Source of the DNA: Bradyrhizobium sp. JYMT SZCCT0428
GTDB lineage: Bacteria; Pseudomonadota; Alphaproteobacteria; Rhizobiales; Xanthobacteraceae
Assembly: GCF_018131075.1 (NCBI RefSeq)
Contig: NZ_JAFCLS010000024.1
Span: 62,001 to 126,000 of the forward strand
Direction of reading: 5' to 3'
DNA length: 64,000 bases
The notes under the pieces were generated by a model. It worked only from the letters and a program-made list of their open reading frames with translations, was not told the origin of the DNA and did not search any database. Each line of letters opens with the position of its first letter. Position 1 is the first letter of the stretch. Position numbers and translations under genes: made by a program. Of the stretch, positions 9,370-18,835 are shown one piece after another.

Positions 9370-11064
9370 TTACGCGGATGCTGGAACTGGTTTCGGTGAA
9401 CCAACCACCGTGGTTGATACAAAAGTCAATATGCCACACTTCGTCAAGATTATAAGGATTCTCGCCAGCATGTCGCGCGGGATTTGAGGCAAACGATCAG
9501 ATAGCTCCAGCAGCGAAAGCGATGTACCTTCCTTCTCGAGACATTGGACGACTTCTCCCACGCTTTCTCGTTTGATCAATATATTGGCTGCTGGGCTAAA
9601 ACTTTCGGCCGACAATCTGCGATCGGCGTCGGCGGCGCCCGTGCCCTCGACCAGCGTAAATTTCATTTTCCCCTCGAGGGCTTTGGTGGGATAGGAACTG
9701 AACATCGTAAATGGGTTCATTCTATCAGGGCGGACCGCACCCGAAGGCACCGAGCCTTCCGCGCCGTTCTTGCGTCGGGCTCCAAGTTCCGCCCAAAGTT
9801 GCCCATAGAGGCCCATGATCTTCGACCAATCGTAATCTTCGCGAGCTCGTTTTTTTCCTGAATCCCCCATCTGCCGGCGCAGATTTGGATCTGAAAACAG
9901 CTTGCGATAAGCATCTGTGGCCGCCTTCACATCCACTGCAATCAGTTGGCTCGTTAGGCCGCAATAGGTGTCATAATTGTCAAAGCCGAAGTCTGCTCTT
10001 TCAACGAGAAACTCTGCCGAGCCGGGCGGCAGTGTAATGGTTGGAATCCTGAAGCCGTCGACGCCGTCGCGAACGCTATCTTTGTAGCCATTCCAATCTG
10101 ACACCACTACCGGTATTCCGGAAGCCATAGCTTCGACCGGCGTCAGCCCGAATGTTTCCTGGAAATTGTCAGTTAAAGACGTGAAAATGTCGCCGGCCGC
10201 CCAAGCTGCCCGCAAATCTTTGGCCTTCCGTCCATCGACAAAAATTCGGCGCAGTGATGGGGCAAACTGGGCTCCTTCAGTCCGGTATATCGCTTCGATC
10301 TTCTCATGAGCAAACCATCCGGCCTGAAGCAGAACAACCTTGTGCCCCTTGCTGGCCTGCTCGGCAGCCACAAGCATTGGAACGTGGTGGGCCTTCGCAT
10401 GGAATGATAGACGACCTACATACAGGAGCACGATTTCATCATCGTCGATTCCGAGCATCTGGCGGGCTTTTTGCCGCTCGCCGTCCTTGAATGCGAAATT
10501 CCCACAATCTACCCCAAGGGGAATGATGGGTAATTGGGGGATCGGCATACGCCGAGCGCCAAATCTTCGCTTGAAGAAATCGGCCTGCACGGCAAGAAGA
10601 TGGTCCACGCTTTGGCGCACTGCACGCGATGTGCAGATCACAGCGTCCCAATGCTCCAGCGGGCTTAAAGCCATCGATGCCAATAGTTCCATCGCATCGT
10701 GGCTCATCAAAGTGTGAGTAACGCCGCACAGGCTGTAGGAGCGGGGGGCATGCCGCGCGCGGCGCCATGCAAACGGCGCCAGCCCGGGATCGGGAACATA
10801 CAACAGGCCGGCTTCGCCGAGCCGGCGATGCGCGGGTAAAGGGAGCCATTCTATCGCCGTGCTGTCGGATCCATAGCGGCGGATGTCGGTGCTGAACTGA
10901 TCGACGAATTCTCGCTTGGCAGTATAACAAAAAAGTCGTGTGGGCCGCTGGTGTGCGAGCGCCTTTAAAAAAGCTGCGCCGGCGGCTTGGCGTCCCATGA
11001 TGCGCTTATCGCCGAGGCTGAACCCTTCCGGCACGTAGAAAATCGCGGGAGTTGGGGGGGACAT
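9370..11064 (-). CDS. Glycosyltransferase family 4-like protein
   Basis: A 564-residue GT-B enzyme. The C-terminal Rossmann half carries LLYVGRLSFHAKAHH near residue 212, FTSLTDNFQETFGLTPVEAMASG near 310 (the E-x7-E donor-binding motif), and PVVVSDWNGYKD. A further domain of about 120 residues follows the GT core (after residue 440) and is unassigned. It is divergent from the RTX gene at 11300 and close to an ABC exporter, which suggests a role in surface glycan or secreted-protein glycosylation. Confidence 0.85.
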   Translation of the reverse strand: MSPPTPAIFYVPEGFSLGDKRIMGRQAAGAAFLKALAHQRPTRLFCYTAKREFVDQFSTDIRRYGSDSTAIEWLPLPAHRRLGEAGLLYVPDPGLAPFAWRRARHAPRSYSLCGVTHTLMSHDAMELLASMALSPLEHWDAVICTSRAVRQSVDHLLAVQADFFKRRFGARRMPIPQLPIIPLGVDCGNFAFKDGERQKARQMLGIDDDEIVLLYVGRLSFHAKAHHVPMLVAAEQASKGHKVVLLQAGWFAHEKIEAIYRTEGAQFAPSLRRIFVDGRKAKDLRAAWAAGDIFTSLTDNFQETFGLTPVEAMASGIPVVVSDWNGYKDSVRDGVDGFRIPTITLPPGSAEFLVERADFGFDNYDTYCGLTSQLIAVDVKAATDAYRKLFSDPNLRRQMGDSGKKRAREDYDWSKIMGLYGQLWAELGARRKNGAEGSVPSGAVRPDRMNPFTMFSSYPTKALEGKMKFTLVEGTGAADADRRLSAESFSPAANILIKRESVGEVVQCLEKEGTSLSLLELSDRLPQIPRDMLARILIILTKCGILTFVSTTVVGSPKPVPASA

Positions 11065-11299
11065 GAGAAGCCCTGTTCATAAATTAAGGAACTCGAAAAA
11101 GGGGGGCGTCGGGCCCTGTTTTAAATCTGCGGTCGTTCAATAAATCTGAAGTGGCGTTGAACCGCAATACCGAGGCCGACGACACATAGATGCAAGGAAC
11201 GGTCTTTCAAACGGGATTGCAAATGGTTTCGCCTCGTATAGGCTAGGCGAGTTAACATGTTCCTCAAGCTCAGACTCTGACCAATAGAGGGATGCTACG

Positions 11300-12397
11300 A
11301 TGGCAAATTTTTACGGTAACGATATCAACGACTTTTCATCTGTTTTCGACAATTTCTATGGCGGAGACGGTAACGACATTGCCTGGGGAAATGGTACCGC
11401 TCAGCAAATCTACGGCGGTCAGGGAAATGATGTGATCGTCGGTGGGTTTCCAGCCGCACTAACAGGAAGCGGCACGGTTGCTGATCCGTTTGACTACTCG
11501 CCGGGCGCCGCGTCTGGCAACGACTATCTTGAAGGCGGCGCCGGACGCGATCGTGTTCGTGGGTATGATGGCAACGATACAATATACGGCGGTGATGGCG
11601 ATGATTCCGGCACCGGAGGTGCTTTTAACAATAGTATTTTTCAATTCGGACTGACAGGTGACGCTGGAAACGATGATATTTATGGCGGAAACGGCAACGA
11701 TTTTCTCGATGGGGGAATTGGCAACGATACTCTGAGCGGTGATGCGGGTAATGATTTGCTCTACGGAGGCGACGGTAACGATTTGATGTACGGTGGCCTG
11801 GGCGATGATACTTTGCAGGGTGGTATTGGCAACGATACCCTGGTGGGCCTCGGAGGTGTCGAGCTTGGTATGCAGGGCGAGGATGGCGACGACTACATCT
11901 ACCTTTCCACCGGAGATGGATCTCAAGCCTATGGCGGAGCCGGCAACGATGTCCTGATCGCCACCGACGGGCGCGTCATCCTGCAAGGCAACGACGGCAA
12001 CGATACCATGTTCGGTCGTGCCGGGAACGACTACTTTTACGGCGGCGCAGGCAATGATCAGATGTTCGGCGGGGATGGTGTCGACGTGCTCCAAGGAGGC
12101 GCCGGCAACGATTACTTCGATGGCGGGCAGGGTGTGAACTACTACTTCGGCGAGGGCGGAACCAACACCTTTGTATCGAATGACGTTCCCGGTGTGGAAG
12201 TTGTTCAGGACTGGAATGCGGGGACAGACACCGTTCAGTTGAATGGAACGGGGTTTACTTCGTTCGCCGACGTGTTGTCGCACTCGTACCAGAATGGCGC
12301 CTACTTCGTCGTGCAGGTGGATGCCGATACGGCGGTGTGGCTTAACGGTGCGACCGCGGGCACACTTACCGCAGCCAACTTCAGTATTGTAAGCTAG
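11300..12397 (+). CDS. RTX calcium-binding secreted protein
   Basis: A 365-residue protein made almost entirely of Gly/Asp nonapeptide repeats (YGGDGNDIA, YGGNGNDFLDGG and similar), which form a calcium-filled beta-roll after export. There is no N-terminal signal peptide. The last 80 residues change to a non-repeat tail containing VVQVDADTAVWLNGATA and ending LTAANFSIVS, probably the type I secretion signal. A ribosome binding site (GAGGGA) precedes the ATG. It lies 2.4 kb upstream of the HlyB/HlyD-like exporter and is the most likely substrate. The same tail recurs at 53588 and in two fragments. Confidence 0.92.
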   Translation: MANFYGNDINDFSSVFDNFYGGDGNDIAWGNGTAQQIYGGQGNDVIVGGFPAALTGSGTVADPFDYSPGAASGNDYLEGGAGRDRVRGYDGNDTIYGGDGDDSGTGGAFNNSIFQFGLTGDAGNDDIYGGNGNDFLDGGIGNDTLSGDAGNDLLYGGDGNDLMYGGLGDDTLQGGIGNDTLVGLGGVELGMQGEDGDDYIYLSTGDGSQAYGGAGNDVLIATDGRVILQGNDGNDTMFGRAGNDYFYGGAGNDQMFGGDGVDVLQGGAGNDYFDGGQGVNYYFGEGGTNTFVSNDVPGVEVVQDWNAGTDTVQLNGTGFTSFADVLSHSYQNGAYFVVQVDADTAVWLNGATAGTLTAANFSIVS

Positions 12398-12416
12398 ACT
12401 CGAGACTGCCAGGAAG

Positions 12417-12446
12417 AGGCCCCGTCGATGAGACGGGGCCTTTTTT
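12417..12446 (+). terminator. Rho-independent terminator after the RTX gene
   Basis: A 10-bp perfect stem (AGGCCCCGTC paired with GACGGGGCCT) with a GATGA loop and a T-rich tail, starting 20 bases after the RTX stop codon. One of the strongest terminators in the window; it isolates the RTX transcript from the downstream genes. Confidence 0.93.
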
Positions 12447-12575
12447 CTTGGAAAGCGGCGCGAATCTTGACACTGAACCCCGTTTTTGACGGGTAACCGT
12501 CCACACGATGCTATAGGCTACTTGTTGGCGAAATGTGATGCTGTTTGACGTAATTAAGCGGGGCTGAACGAGAAT

Positions 12576-13343
12576 ATGCTCGATTTTCTGAAGCGGAGGG
12601 TTCCCGTACTAAGCCGAACGGTCGAGGTGGGATGGACCCTCGATACCGACAAGGCTACCTTTATTTGGGATGCGCCGGTGCGGTTGACCCGCGAGGAGCA
12701 AAAGCGGCCCGAGCATGCAAAGGCGTTATCCTATTGTCCTGCAATAATCGAGCACGAGGCGCGCATATTTCAGGTCAATTGTCCAATTGACATACAAATT
12801 CGTGTCAAGATCGATGAAAAGACAAAGCAGCCAACGCTCGCCAGTACGGCGGGGGATATGTCGACGATCAGGCCCAAGGCGTTGTCTCAAATGATGACTC
12901 TTGTGTCTCCAAAGGAATGGCGACACCCCAACAGGCCGATCCTGCAGGTATCCAGTCCTTACGTTTTTTTGGCGGACGAACCCGTCTACATGATGCAGCT
13001 TCCGCCATTTGCCCACTATCCCGTAACGCCGCTGCCGGGACTGATGATCGGTGGACGGCTCCCAATCAACATCTGGCCTCGACATATGATGTGGGCCTTT
13101 GAATGGTATGACATCAACAAGGAACTCGTGATCAGGAGGGGCGAGCCCTGGTATTACGTTCGGTTTGAAACAAACGATCCGAGCCGTCCGGTTCGATTGA
13201 TCGAGGCTGAAATGACCCCGCAGCTAAAAGAATATATGGCCGGACTTTCCGCGGTGACAAATTACGTAAATCGCACATTCTCGCTATTCGATACTGCGAA
13301 GGCGCGTCGTCCGAAAACCCTGCTGGTTCCCAAAAAACGTTAG
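12576..13343 (+). CDS. Hypothetical protein of the secretion/glycan island
   Basis: A 255-residue soluble-looking protein with no signal peptide or membrane segment. It is rich in Pro, Trp and aromatic residues (MMQLPPFAHYPVTPLPGLMIGGRLPINIWPRHMMWAFEW near residues 138-177). I do not recognise a family with certainty; proteins of this type (DUF6065-like) may be a match, to be checked by profile search. It lies 38 bases before a glycosyltransferase on the same strand, probably the same transcript. Confidence 0.75.
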   Translation: MLDFLKRRVPVLSRTVEVGWTLDTDKATFIWDAPVRLTREEQKRPEHAKALSYCPAIIEHEARIFQVNCPIDIQIRVKIDEKTKQPTLASTAGDMSTIRPKALSQMMTLVSPKEWRHPNRPILQVSSPYVFLADEPVYMMQLPPFAHYPVTPLPGLMIGGRLPINIWPRHMMWAFEWYDINKELVIRRGEPWYYVRFETNDPSRPVRLIEAEMTPQLKEYMAGLSAVTNYVNRTFSLFDTAKARRPKTLLVPKKR

Positions 13344-13381
13344 GTTTATCGGCTTTTTTCGTGCGAGATCGATCGGGCTAA

Positions 13382-14614
13382 ATGCGGGCACTATTCATAC
13401 ATCAGAATTTCCCAGGACAATTCAAGCACGTCGCCCAATCTCTTTTGCAAGGCGGGGACCAGGTCGTCGCTATCTGCGATTCGAAAAATACACAGAAGAG
13501 AATCGTACCGACCGTTCAGTATCAAATCGATGCTCGGTTGATGGGAAAACCGCCGCCGCTGGCGGCGTCCTTTGTGGAGCACGTGGTGCGCGGGCGCGCT
13601 GCAGCTGACGTCATGCTGAAATTGCGACATGAGGGGTTCATTCCAGATATCGTCGTAGGCCACGTGGGCTGGGGCGAATGCCTGGCTGTGCGTGATGTGT
13701 GGCCGACAACCAAGCTTGTCCTTCATGCGGAATTCTACTATGCGGCGGACGGTGCCAATATCGGATTCGATCCAGAATTTCAGTCGGCGCTATCCTTTAA
13801 TGAGCGATATGCGGTGCGTCTAAAGAATGCTCCCATTTTGCTGGCGATGACGGATGCCGACGCTGGGGTGGCGCCAACCGCCTGGCAGAGAGACCGTTAT
13901 CCTGCCCACCTTCAGTCCAAAATCCATGTCTTGCATGAGGGGATCGATACGAATGTTGCGGCGCCAAATCCGGCTGCGGCCTTCACTCTACCCTCCGGGC
14001 AATCGCTCAGCATGCGCGACGAGGTGATTACGTTTGTAAATCGCAATCTCGAGCCTTATCGCGGCTACCATATTTTTATGCGTTCGTTGCCCGCCATTCT
14101 AGCGGAGAGGACGAACGCACATGCTGTTATCGTGGGAGGGGATGGGGCATCCTACGGACCCCCGCCGCGAAATGGCCAGAGTTGGAAAGATGTTTTCTTC
14201 AACGAGGTGAAGGATAGGTTGCCGCTAGATCGAGTGCATTTCGTGGGGAAGGTGCCATACGCGAGTTTCATTTCGTTGATGCAGATCTCAAGCGCACACG
14301 TTTATCTGACCTATCCTTTCGTTTTGTCTTGGTCAATGATCGAAGCGATGAGCGCGGGCGCGCTCGTGATCGCATCCAAAACCGCGCCAGTCGAGGAGGT
14401 GATCGAGGATGACGAAAACGGGCTGCTGACCAATTTTTTCGACACGGAAGGGCTTTCGGAACGAGTGATCGAGGCCTTGGCCGATCCGCTGCAGTTCTCA
14501 AGAATTCGAGAAGCGGCTCGCCGTTCGATCGTCGACCGGTACGACCTTAACCAGCGATGTCTGCCCCAGTGGGTAAAATTTCTTCGCCAGTTCGATCCGG
14601 CCAACCACGGTTAA
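13382..14614 (+). CDS. Glycosyltransferase family 4 protein
   Basis: A 410-residue GT-B enzyme starting MRALFIHQNFPGQFKHVA, the N-terminus typical of GT4 enzymes with a Gly-rich acceptor loop. Later come VNRNLEPYRGYHIFMRSLP (strand 1 of the donor domain, near residue 220), VHFVGKVPYASFISLMQ near 283 and SWSMIEAMSAGALVIAS near 318 (donor nucleotide-sugar binding). Cytoplasmic sugar transferase. It lies 38 bases after the hypothetical gene and upstream of the exporter pair, which suggests glycosylation linked to secretion, but the acceptor is unknown. Confidence 0.88.
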   Translation: MRALFIHQNFPGQFKHVAQSLLQGGDQVVAICDSKNTQKRIVPTVQYQIDARLMGKPPPLAASFVEHVVRGRAAADVMLKLRHEGFIPDIVVGHVGWGECLAVRDVWPTTKLVLHAEFYYAADGANIGFDPEFQSALSFNERYAVRLKNAPILLAMTDADAGVAPTAWQRDRYPAHLQSKIHVLHEGIDTNVAAPNPAAAFTLPSGQSLSMRDEVITFVNRNLEPYRGYHIFMRSLPAILAERTNAHAVIVGGDGASYGPPPRNGQSWKDVFFNEVKDRLPLDRVHFVGKVPYASFISLMQISSAHVYLTYPFVLSWSMIEAMSAGALVIASKTAPVEEVIEDDENGLLTNFFDTEGLSERVIEALADPLQFSRIREAARRSIVDRYDLNQRCLPQWVKFLRQFDPANHG

Positions 14615-14835
14615 GGCCGACCAGACAGGTTCGCTGGCAGGTTCCAGCTGTCTATCAGCGCTACCGAATGGCGGAGCGGTGCAGGCTAAAAGTTAACGAG
14701 CCAACTGATATTGTGAACCGCCGGGTTAGAATTTTGGCAGCTGCTACCCCGACGAGGGGGTGGTCAAAATCACTTTCTTATTTCCAAAATCTGCTAATGT
14801 TTTGGTGCTTGCCGTTCCATACTTGAAAGCATTTC

Positions 14836-17013
14836 ATGACGTTACAGGCCATCGCACCGAAGGCTGAGGAGGCCGCGCCCGTTGAGCGGGTTGATTCGGG
14901 TCTTTTTTCCGTAGCAACGATGGCGGGTTATTTCCGAATTGCAGTTGATCCACGGCAGTTGGCACATGAGCTTGGGCTGACGGGCCAGCTTTCTGGGCCT
15001 GAGGAGATTGTGCGGGCGGCCATGCGGGTGGATTTGAAGGCGCGCTGGATTGCCCAAGCGAAGCCCAAGCGGCTTGCGGCGATCCCGCTGCCTGCGATCA
15101 TCGGGTTGAAGGAAGGCGGCTATCAGGTACTGGCGCACGGGGCGGCCAAAGGCCAGTTCCGCTTGGCGGATCCGGTCAGGCGTACCAGTACGGAAGTCGA
15201 TCTGGAGGGACTTTCGGCGCAGTGGGACGGCAATATAATCCTAGTGACCCGCCGCGTCGGGGGGGCAGGCAGCGATCCGAAGACCTTTGGCTTCAACTGG
15301 TTCCTACCCTCGATCTGGCGCTATCGCCGAGCGCTGTCGCATGTGCTGATCGCGTCGTTCTTCGTGCAGATATTCGGGCTGATCACCCCGTTGTTCTTCC
15401 AGCTGGTAATCGACAAAGTGCTGGTTCACAAGGGGCTGTCGACACTGATCGTACTGGTGGTGGGGCTGGTTGTGATCGGCCTGTTCGAGACCATCTTGCA
15501 ATATCTGCGCAGCTACGCGCTTAACCACACCACCAACCGGATGGACGTGGAACTGGGGCGACGGTTATTCTACCACTTGTTCCGCCTGCCCATTAGCTAT
15601 TTTGAGACCCGCCCGACCGGCCAGACGGTGGCGCGGGTGCGCGAACTGGAGACAATTCGCAACTTTCTTACCGGCCAGGGGCTGACGTCGCTACTGGACC
15701 TGTTTTTTACCTTCGTGTTCATCGCCGTGCTGTTCCTCTACTCGGTCCAGCTCACGCTGGTGGTTCTGGCGACCATCCCGGTTTACATCCTGATTGCGAC
15801 ACTGATCCGGCCCTTCCTGCGCGACCAGATCAAAGAGAAATTCAATCGCGGCGCGCAGAGTCAGCAGTTTTTGGTGGAATCGATCGTAGGGGCACAGACG
15901 CTGAAGGCCTCCAGTGTCGAGCCGATGATGCAGGTACAGTGGGAGGAGCGCCTGGCGGCTTATGTGCGCACATCATTCGATGCCACCATGCTGGGAACGC
16001 TGGGCCAGAACCTGATCCAGTATGTCAGCAAGCTGACTACAGCGATGATCCTGCTGTTTGGGGCCCAAGCGGTGATTGCCGGCACTATGACGGTCGGGGA
16101 ACTGATAGCTTTCAACATGATCTCGAGCCAGGTGCTGCAGCCGATCCTGCGGCTGTCGCAGTTGTGGCAGGACTTTCAGCAGGTGCAGGTCTCGGTGGAG
16201 CGGCTGGGCGACATCCTCAACTCGCCGGTGGAGCCGATCCCGCCGAATCTGCCGACGCTGGGACCGCCCAAGGGGGGCATCGAGTTGCGGGGGGTGACCT
16301 TCCGCTATCAGCCTGGCCGGCCCGAGGTTATCCAGAACCTAACGCTGAACATCAAGCCGGGCGAGGTGATCGGCATTGTCGGACCGTCCGGCTCGGGCAA
16401 GTCCACGCTGACCAAGCTGGTGCAGCGGCTGTACTCGCCGGAGCGTGGCCAGATCATGCTGGACGGGGTCGACATCGCACAGCTCGATCCGGGCTGGCTG
16501 CGCCGGCAGATCGGCGTAGTTCTGCAGGAAAACCTTTTGTTCAACCGTTCGATCCACGACAACATCGCTCTGACCAATCCGGCGATGGCAAGGGCGCAGG
16601 TCATGAACGTGGCCCGGCTCGGCGGCGCCGATGAGTTTATTGCTGCGCTGCCGCAGGGCTACGACACCATCATCGAGGAGCGGGGCGCCAACCTGTCTGG
16701 GGGCCAGCGCCAGCGCATTGCCATCGCCCGGGCGCTTGCCACCAACCCCCGTATCTTGATCCTGGATGAGGCCACCAGCGCGCTGGACTACGAGAGCGAG
16801 CGCATTATCCAGAACAACATGCGCGCCATCACCAAGGGCCGCACCGTGATCATTATTGCCCACCGCCTGGCCGCGGTCCGCCCCTGCGACCGGATTATCG
16901 GCCTGGTCGGCGGCAAGATGGTCGAACAGGGCACTCACGATCAGCTAGTGGCCCAGCCCAAGGGTCTGTATGCCCGTCTGTGGTCGTTGCAGAACGATTG
17001 GACCAAGTCATGA
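14836..17013 (+). CDS. Type I secretion ABC exporter (HlyB-like) with inactive C39-like domain
   Basis: A 725-residue inner-membrane exporter. Residues 20-140 are a C39-like domain that lacks the catalytic cysteine (GLFSVATMAGYFRI, as in HlyB), so it should bind RTX substrates and not cleave leaders. Residues 155-440 hold the six-helix ABC membrane domain. The ATPase follows with Walker A GPSGSGKST near 516, signature LSGGQRQR near 619, Walker B ILILDEATSALD near 640 and the switch IIIAHR near 674. Its stop overlaps the next gene (ATGA), so the pair is coupled. No TolC-type outer-membrane gene is in the window. Confidence 0.94.
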   Translation: MTLQAIAPKAEEAAPVERVDSGLFSVATMAGYFRIAVDPRQLAHELGLTGQLSGPEEIVRAAMRVDLKARWIAQAKPKRLAAIPLPAIIGLKEGGYQVLAHGAAKGQFRLADPVRRTSTEVDLEGLSAQWDGNIILVTRRVGGAGSDPKTFGFNWFLPSIWRYRRALSHVLIASFFVQIFGLITPLFFQLVIDKVLVHKGLSTLIVLVVGLVVIGLFETILQYLRSYALNHTTNRMDVELGRRLFYHLFRLPISYFETRPTGQTVARVRELETIRNFLTGQGLTSLLDLFFTFVFIAVLFLYSVQLTLVVLATIPVYILIATLIRPFLRDQIKEKFNRGAQSQQFLVESIVGAQTLKASSVEPMMQVQWEERLAAYVRTSFDATMLGTLGQNLIQYVSKLTTAMILLFGAQAVIAGTMTVGELIAFNMISSQVLQPILRLSQLWQDFQQVQVSVERLGDILNSPVEPIPPNLPTLGPPKGGIELRGVTFRYQPGRPEVIQNLTLNIKPGEVIGIVGPSGSGKSTLTKLVQRLYSPERGQIMLDGVDIAQLDPGWLRRQIGVVLQENLLFNRSIHDNIALTNPAMARAQVMNVARLGGADEFIAALPQGYDTIIEERGANLSGGQRQRIAIARALATNPRILILDEATSALDYESERIIQNNMRAITKGRTVIIIAHRLAAVRPCDRIIGLVGGKMVEQGTHDQLVAQPKGLYARLWSLQNDWTKS

Positions 17014-18494
17014 ACAACAAGGCCCTGAATAGGGAGGCTTTGCCGCCACGGGACAATCTGGTTCCGCTTAAATCCGCGGTCAGCGGCCGCGACCGGGAGT
17101 TCCTGCCGTCCGCCCTGGAGGTCCTGGAGACACCGCCCTCGCCAGTGCCGGTGGCGCTGATGCTAACGATCTGCGCCTTCGTGGCGGCGGCCATTGCCTG
17201 GTCGTTCTTTGGTCGGCTGGACGTCCATGCGGTGGCCCAGGGCAAGATCGAGGCCTCCGGCCGGACCAAGGTGATTCAGCCGATGGATCCGGGCAAGGTG
17301 GTCTCGCTGGCGGTGGAGAACGGCACCCATGTCAAGGCGGGTGACGAACTGATCGCCTTCGACCCGGCCGAGGCCGAGGCCGATGCGCGCAGATTACGGG
17401 AGGCGGTCAGTTCGGCTTACGCCGAGATCGTGCGGCGGCAACTGGCCATCCGCCAGGCGCGGGCATGGCCTTCCGCGCCGCTGCTGCCGGTCGCCGCCAT
17501 CCAATGGAAGGATGATATCCTGCCGGCCAGCCGGGCCCGCGAGCACCAAGTGCTGCTGGCCGATGTCAGCCAGCTCAGCGAGACGCTGGGCAATATCGAG
17601 CAGCAAATTGCCCAGAAGAACGCGACCCGCGACCGCCTCAACATGAGCATCAAGTTCCAGACCGAACTGATCAAGACCCTGCAGGATCGCGTGGCGGTCC
17701 GCGAGACCTCGCTCAAGCTCGAGGTCGGCACCAAGATCAACCTGTTCGATGCTATGGAATCGCTGGACAAATCGCGCTCGGCGCTCGCCAGCGATACCGG
17801 CCAGCTACTGGAGGCCCAGGCTGCGGTCGCCGAACTGAATAGTGAAAAGGACAAGGCCCTCGCCACCTTCGTCGCCGACAACACCACTAAGCTTGCTGAT
17901 GCCGAGCGCAAACTGGAAGACACTGCCCAGCAATACGCCAAGGCCAACACCAAGCTCACCCGCACCAAACTATACGCTCCCGCCGACGGGATCGTGCAGC
18001 AGGTCGCCGTCACCACCGTCGGCCAGGTCGTGACCACCGGCCAGCAGCTCATGACCATCGTGCCCAACGATGGCCGGTTCCAAGTCGAGGTCTACGTCGC
18101 CAATACCGACATCGGCTTCGTCAAAGTCGGCCAGGACGCTGTCATCAAGCTCGATACCTTTCCCTTTACCCGCTTCGGCTCGCTCCACGGCAAGGTCACC
18201 CGCATCGCCACCGATGCCATCGACGAACAGACCGCCCGCCGCCAGCAAGCCAACGCCACCAGCCAGGTCAACGCTCAAAACTCAGCCGGCGTGAGCCCTG
18301 GCCAGCCCCAGAACTTCGTCTTCCTTGTTACTATCGCGCTCGACGAAAACGCCATGAAAATCGATGATGCCGTGATCCCCCTTACGCCCGGCATGACCCT
18401 TACCGCCGAAATCAAGACCGATAGCCGACGTATCATCGAATACGTACTCTCCCCTCTCGCAAGAATAGCTTCGCAAGCCCTCAAAGAACGGTGA
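17010..18494 (+). CDS. Type I secretion membrane fusion protein (HlyD-like)
   Basis: A 494-residue periplasmic adaptor starting at the ATG that overlaps the exporter stop by four bases. It has a short cytoplasmic N-terminus, one membrane helix near residues 46-66 (PVALMLTICAFVAAAIAW), a lipoyl half-motif (GRTKVIQPMDPGKV), a long alpha-hairpin or coiled coil about residues 125-310 with many Glu/Lys/Ala residues, a second lipoyl half (YAPADGIVQQVAV) and a beta-barrel domain. Together with the upstream exporter it should form the channel that secretes RTX proteins. Confidence 0.94.
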   Translation: MNNKALNREALPPRDNLVPLKSAVSGRDREFLPSALEVLETPPSPVPVALMLTICAFVAAAIAWSFFGRLDVHAVAQGKIEASGRTKVIQPMDPGKVVSLAVENGTHVKAGDELIAFDPAEAEADARRLREAVSSAYAEIVRRQLAIRQARAWPSAPLLPVAAIQWKDDILPASRAREHQVLLADVSQLSETLGNIEQQIAQKNATRDRLNMSIKFQTELIKTLQDRVAVRETSLKLEVGTKINLFDAMESLDKSRSALASDTGQLLEAQAAVAELNSEKDKALATFVADNTTKLADAERKLEDTAQQYAKANTKLTRTKLYAPADGIVQQVAVTTVGQVVTTGQQLMTIVPNDGRFQVEVYVANTDIGFVKVGQDAVIKLDTFPFTRFGSLHGKVTRIATDAIDEQTARRQQANATSQVNAQNSAGVSPGQPQNFVFLVTIALDENAMKIDDAVIPLTPGMTLTAEIKTDSRRIIEYVLSPLARIASQALKER

Positions 18495-18527
18495 GAAATC
18501 AACGCATCGTGAGAAGAGGAAGCGAAG

Positions 18528-18779
18528 ATGACCAGAACAGTGATACTTTTGGGACTGCTATGTCTTTTTTCGGGATCGATTGCATACGCGCAAAATACCG
18601 GCTGCGCGGCAGTTTCGGACGAACGCGAGAGACTGGCATGTTTCGACAACAAGAAAACGTCAAAGGAAACCAAGCCGGCGGCCAAAACGGACGCGCCGCC
18701 GATGACCGCCTTGCAGCTTATCGAGAATGAGAACAAGAAGGTTAACGCTCGGATCAAGAATATTTGTCGAGGATGTTAG
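18528..18779 (+). CDS. Small secreted Cys protein ending ICRGC
   Basis: An 83-residue protein with a clear signal peptide (hydrophobic core, cleavage likely after AYA), then CAAVSDERERLACFD, a Lys/Ala/Pro-rich linker, and a C-terminal helix ending in Ile-Cys-Arg-Gly-Cys. It lies 33 bases after the HlyD gene. A paralogue with the same N-terminal layout and the same last five residues lies at 24780-25046. Periplasmic or secreted; function unknown. The four cysteines probably form disulfides. Confidence 0.8.
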   Translation: MTRTVILLGLLCLFSGSIAYAQNTGCAAVSDERERLACFDNKKTSKETKPAAKTDAPPMTALQLIENENKKVNARIKNICRGC

Positions 18780-18835
18780 TTTGTTCGTTCGCGTCACAAG
18801 TTCAGGGGTGCTTTCATCAATTTCGTTTTTCCCCG

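Noticed and set aside
11459..12283. A 274-codon minus-strand frame across the first RTX gene
   Set aside because: Antisense to Gly/Asp repeats, which gives long Val/Ile/Ala-rich frames without stops; not a gene.
14836..15250. C39 peptidase domain of the ABC exporter as leader protease for the RiPP or the double-glycine peptide
   Set aside because: The catalytic Cys position is not Cys; the sequence follows the inactive HlyB-type domain.
15939..16634. A 231-codon alternative frame inside the ABC exporter gene
   Set aside because: Arg/Ala/Gly-rich shadow of the real frame, which has all ABC motifs.
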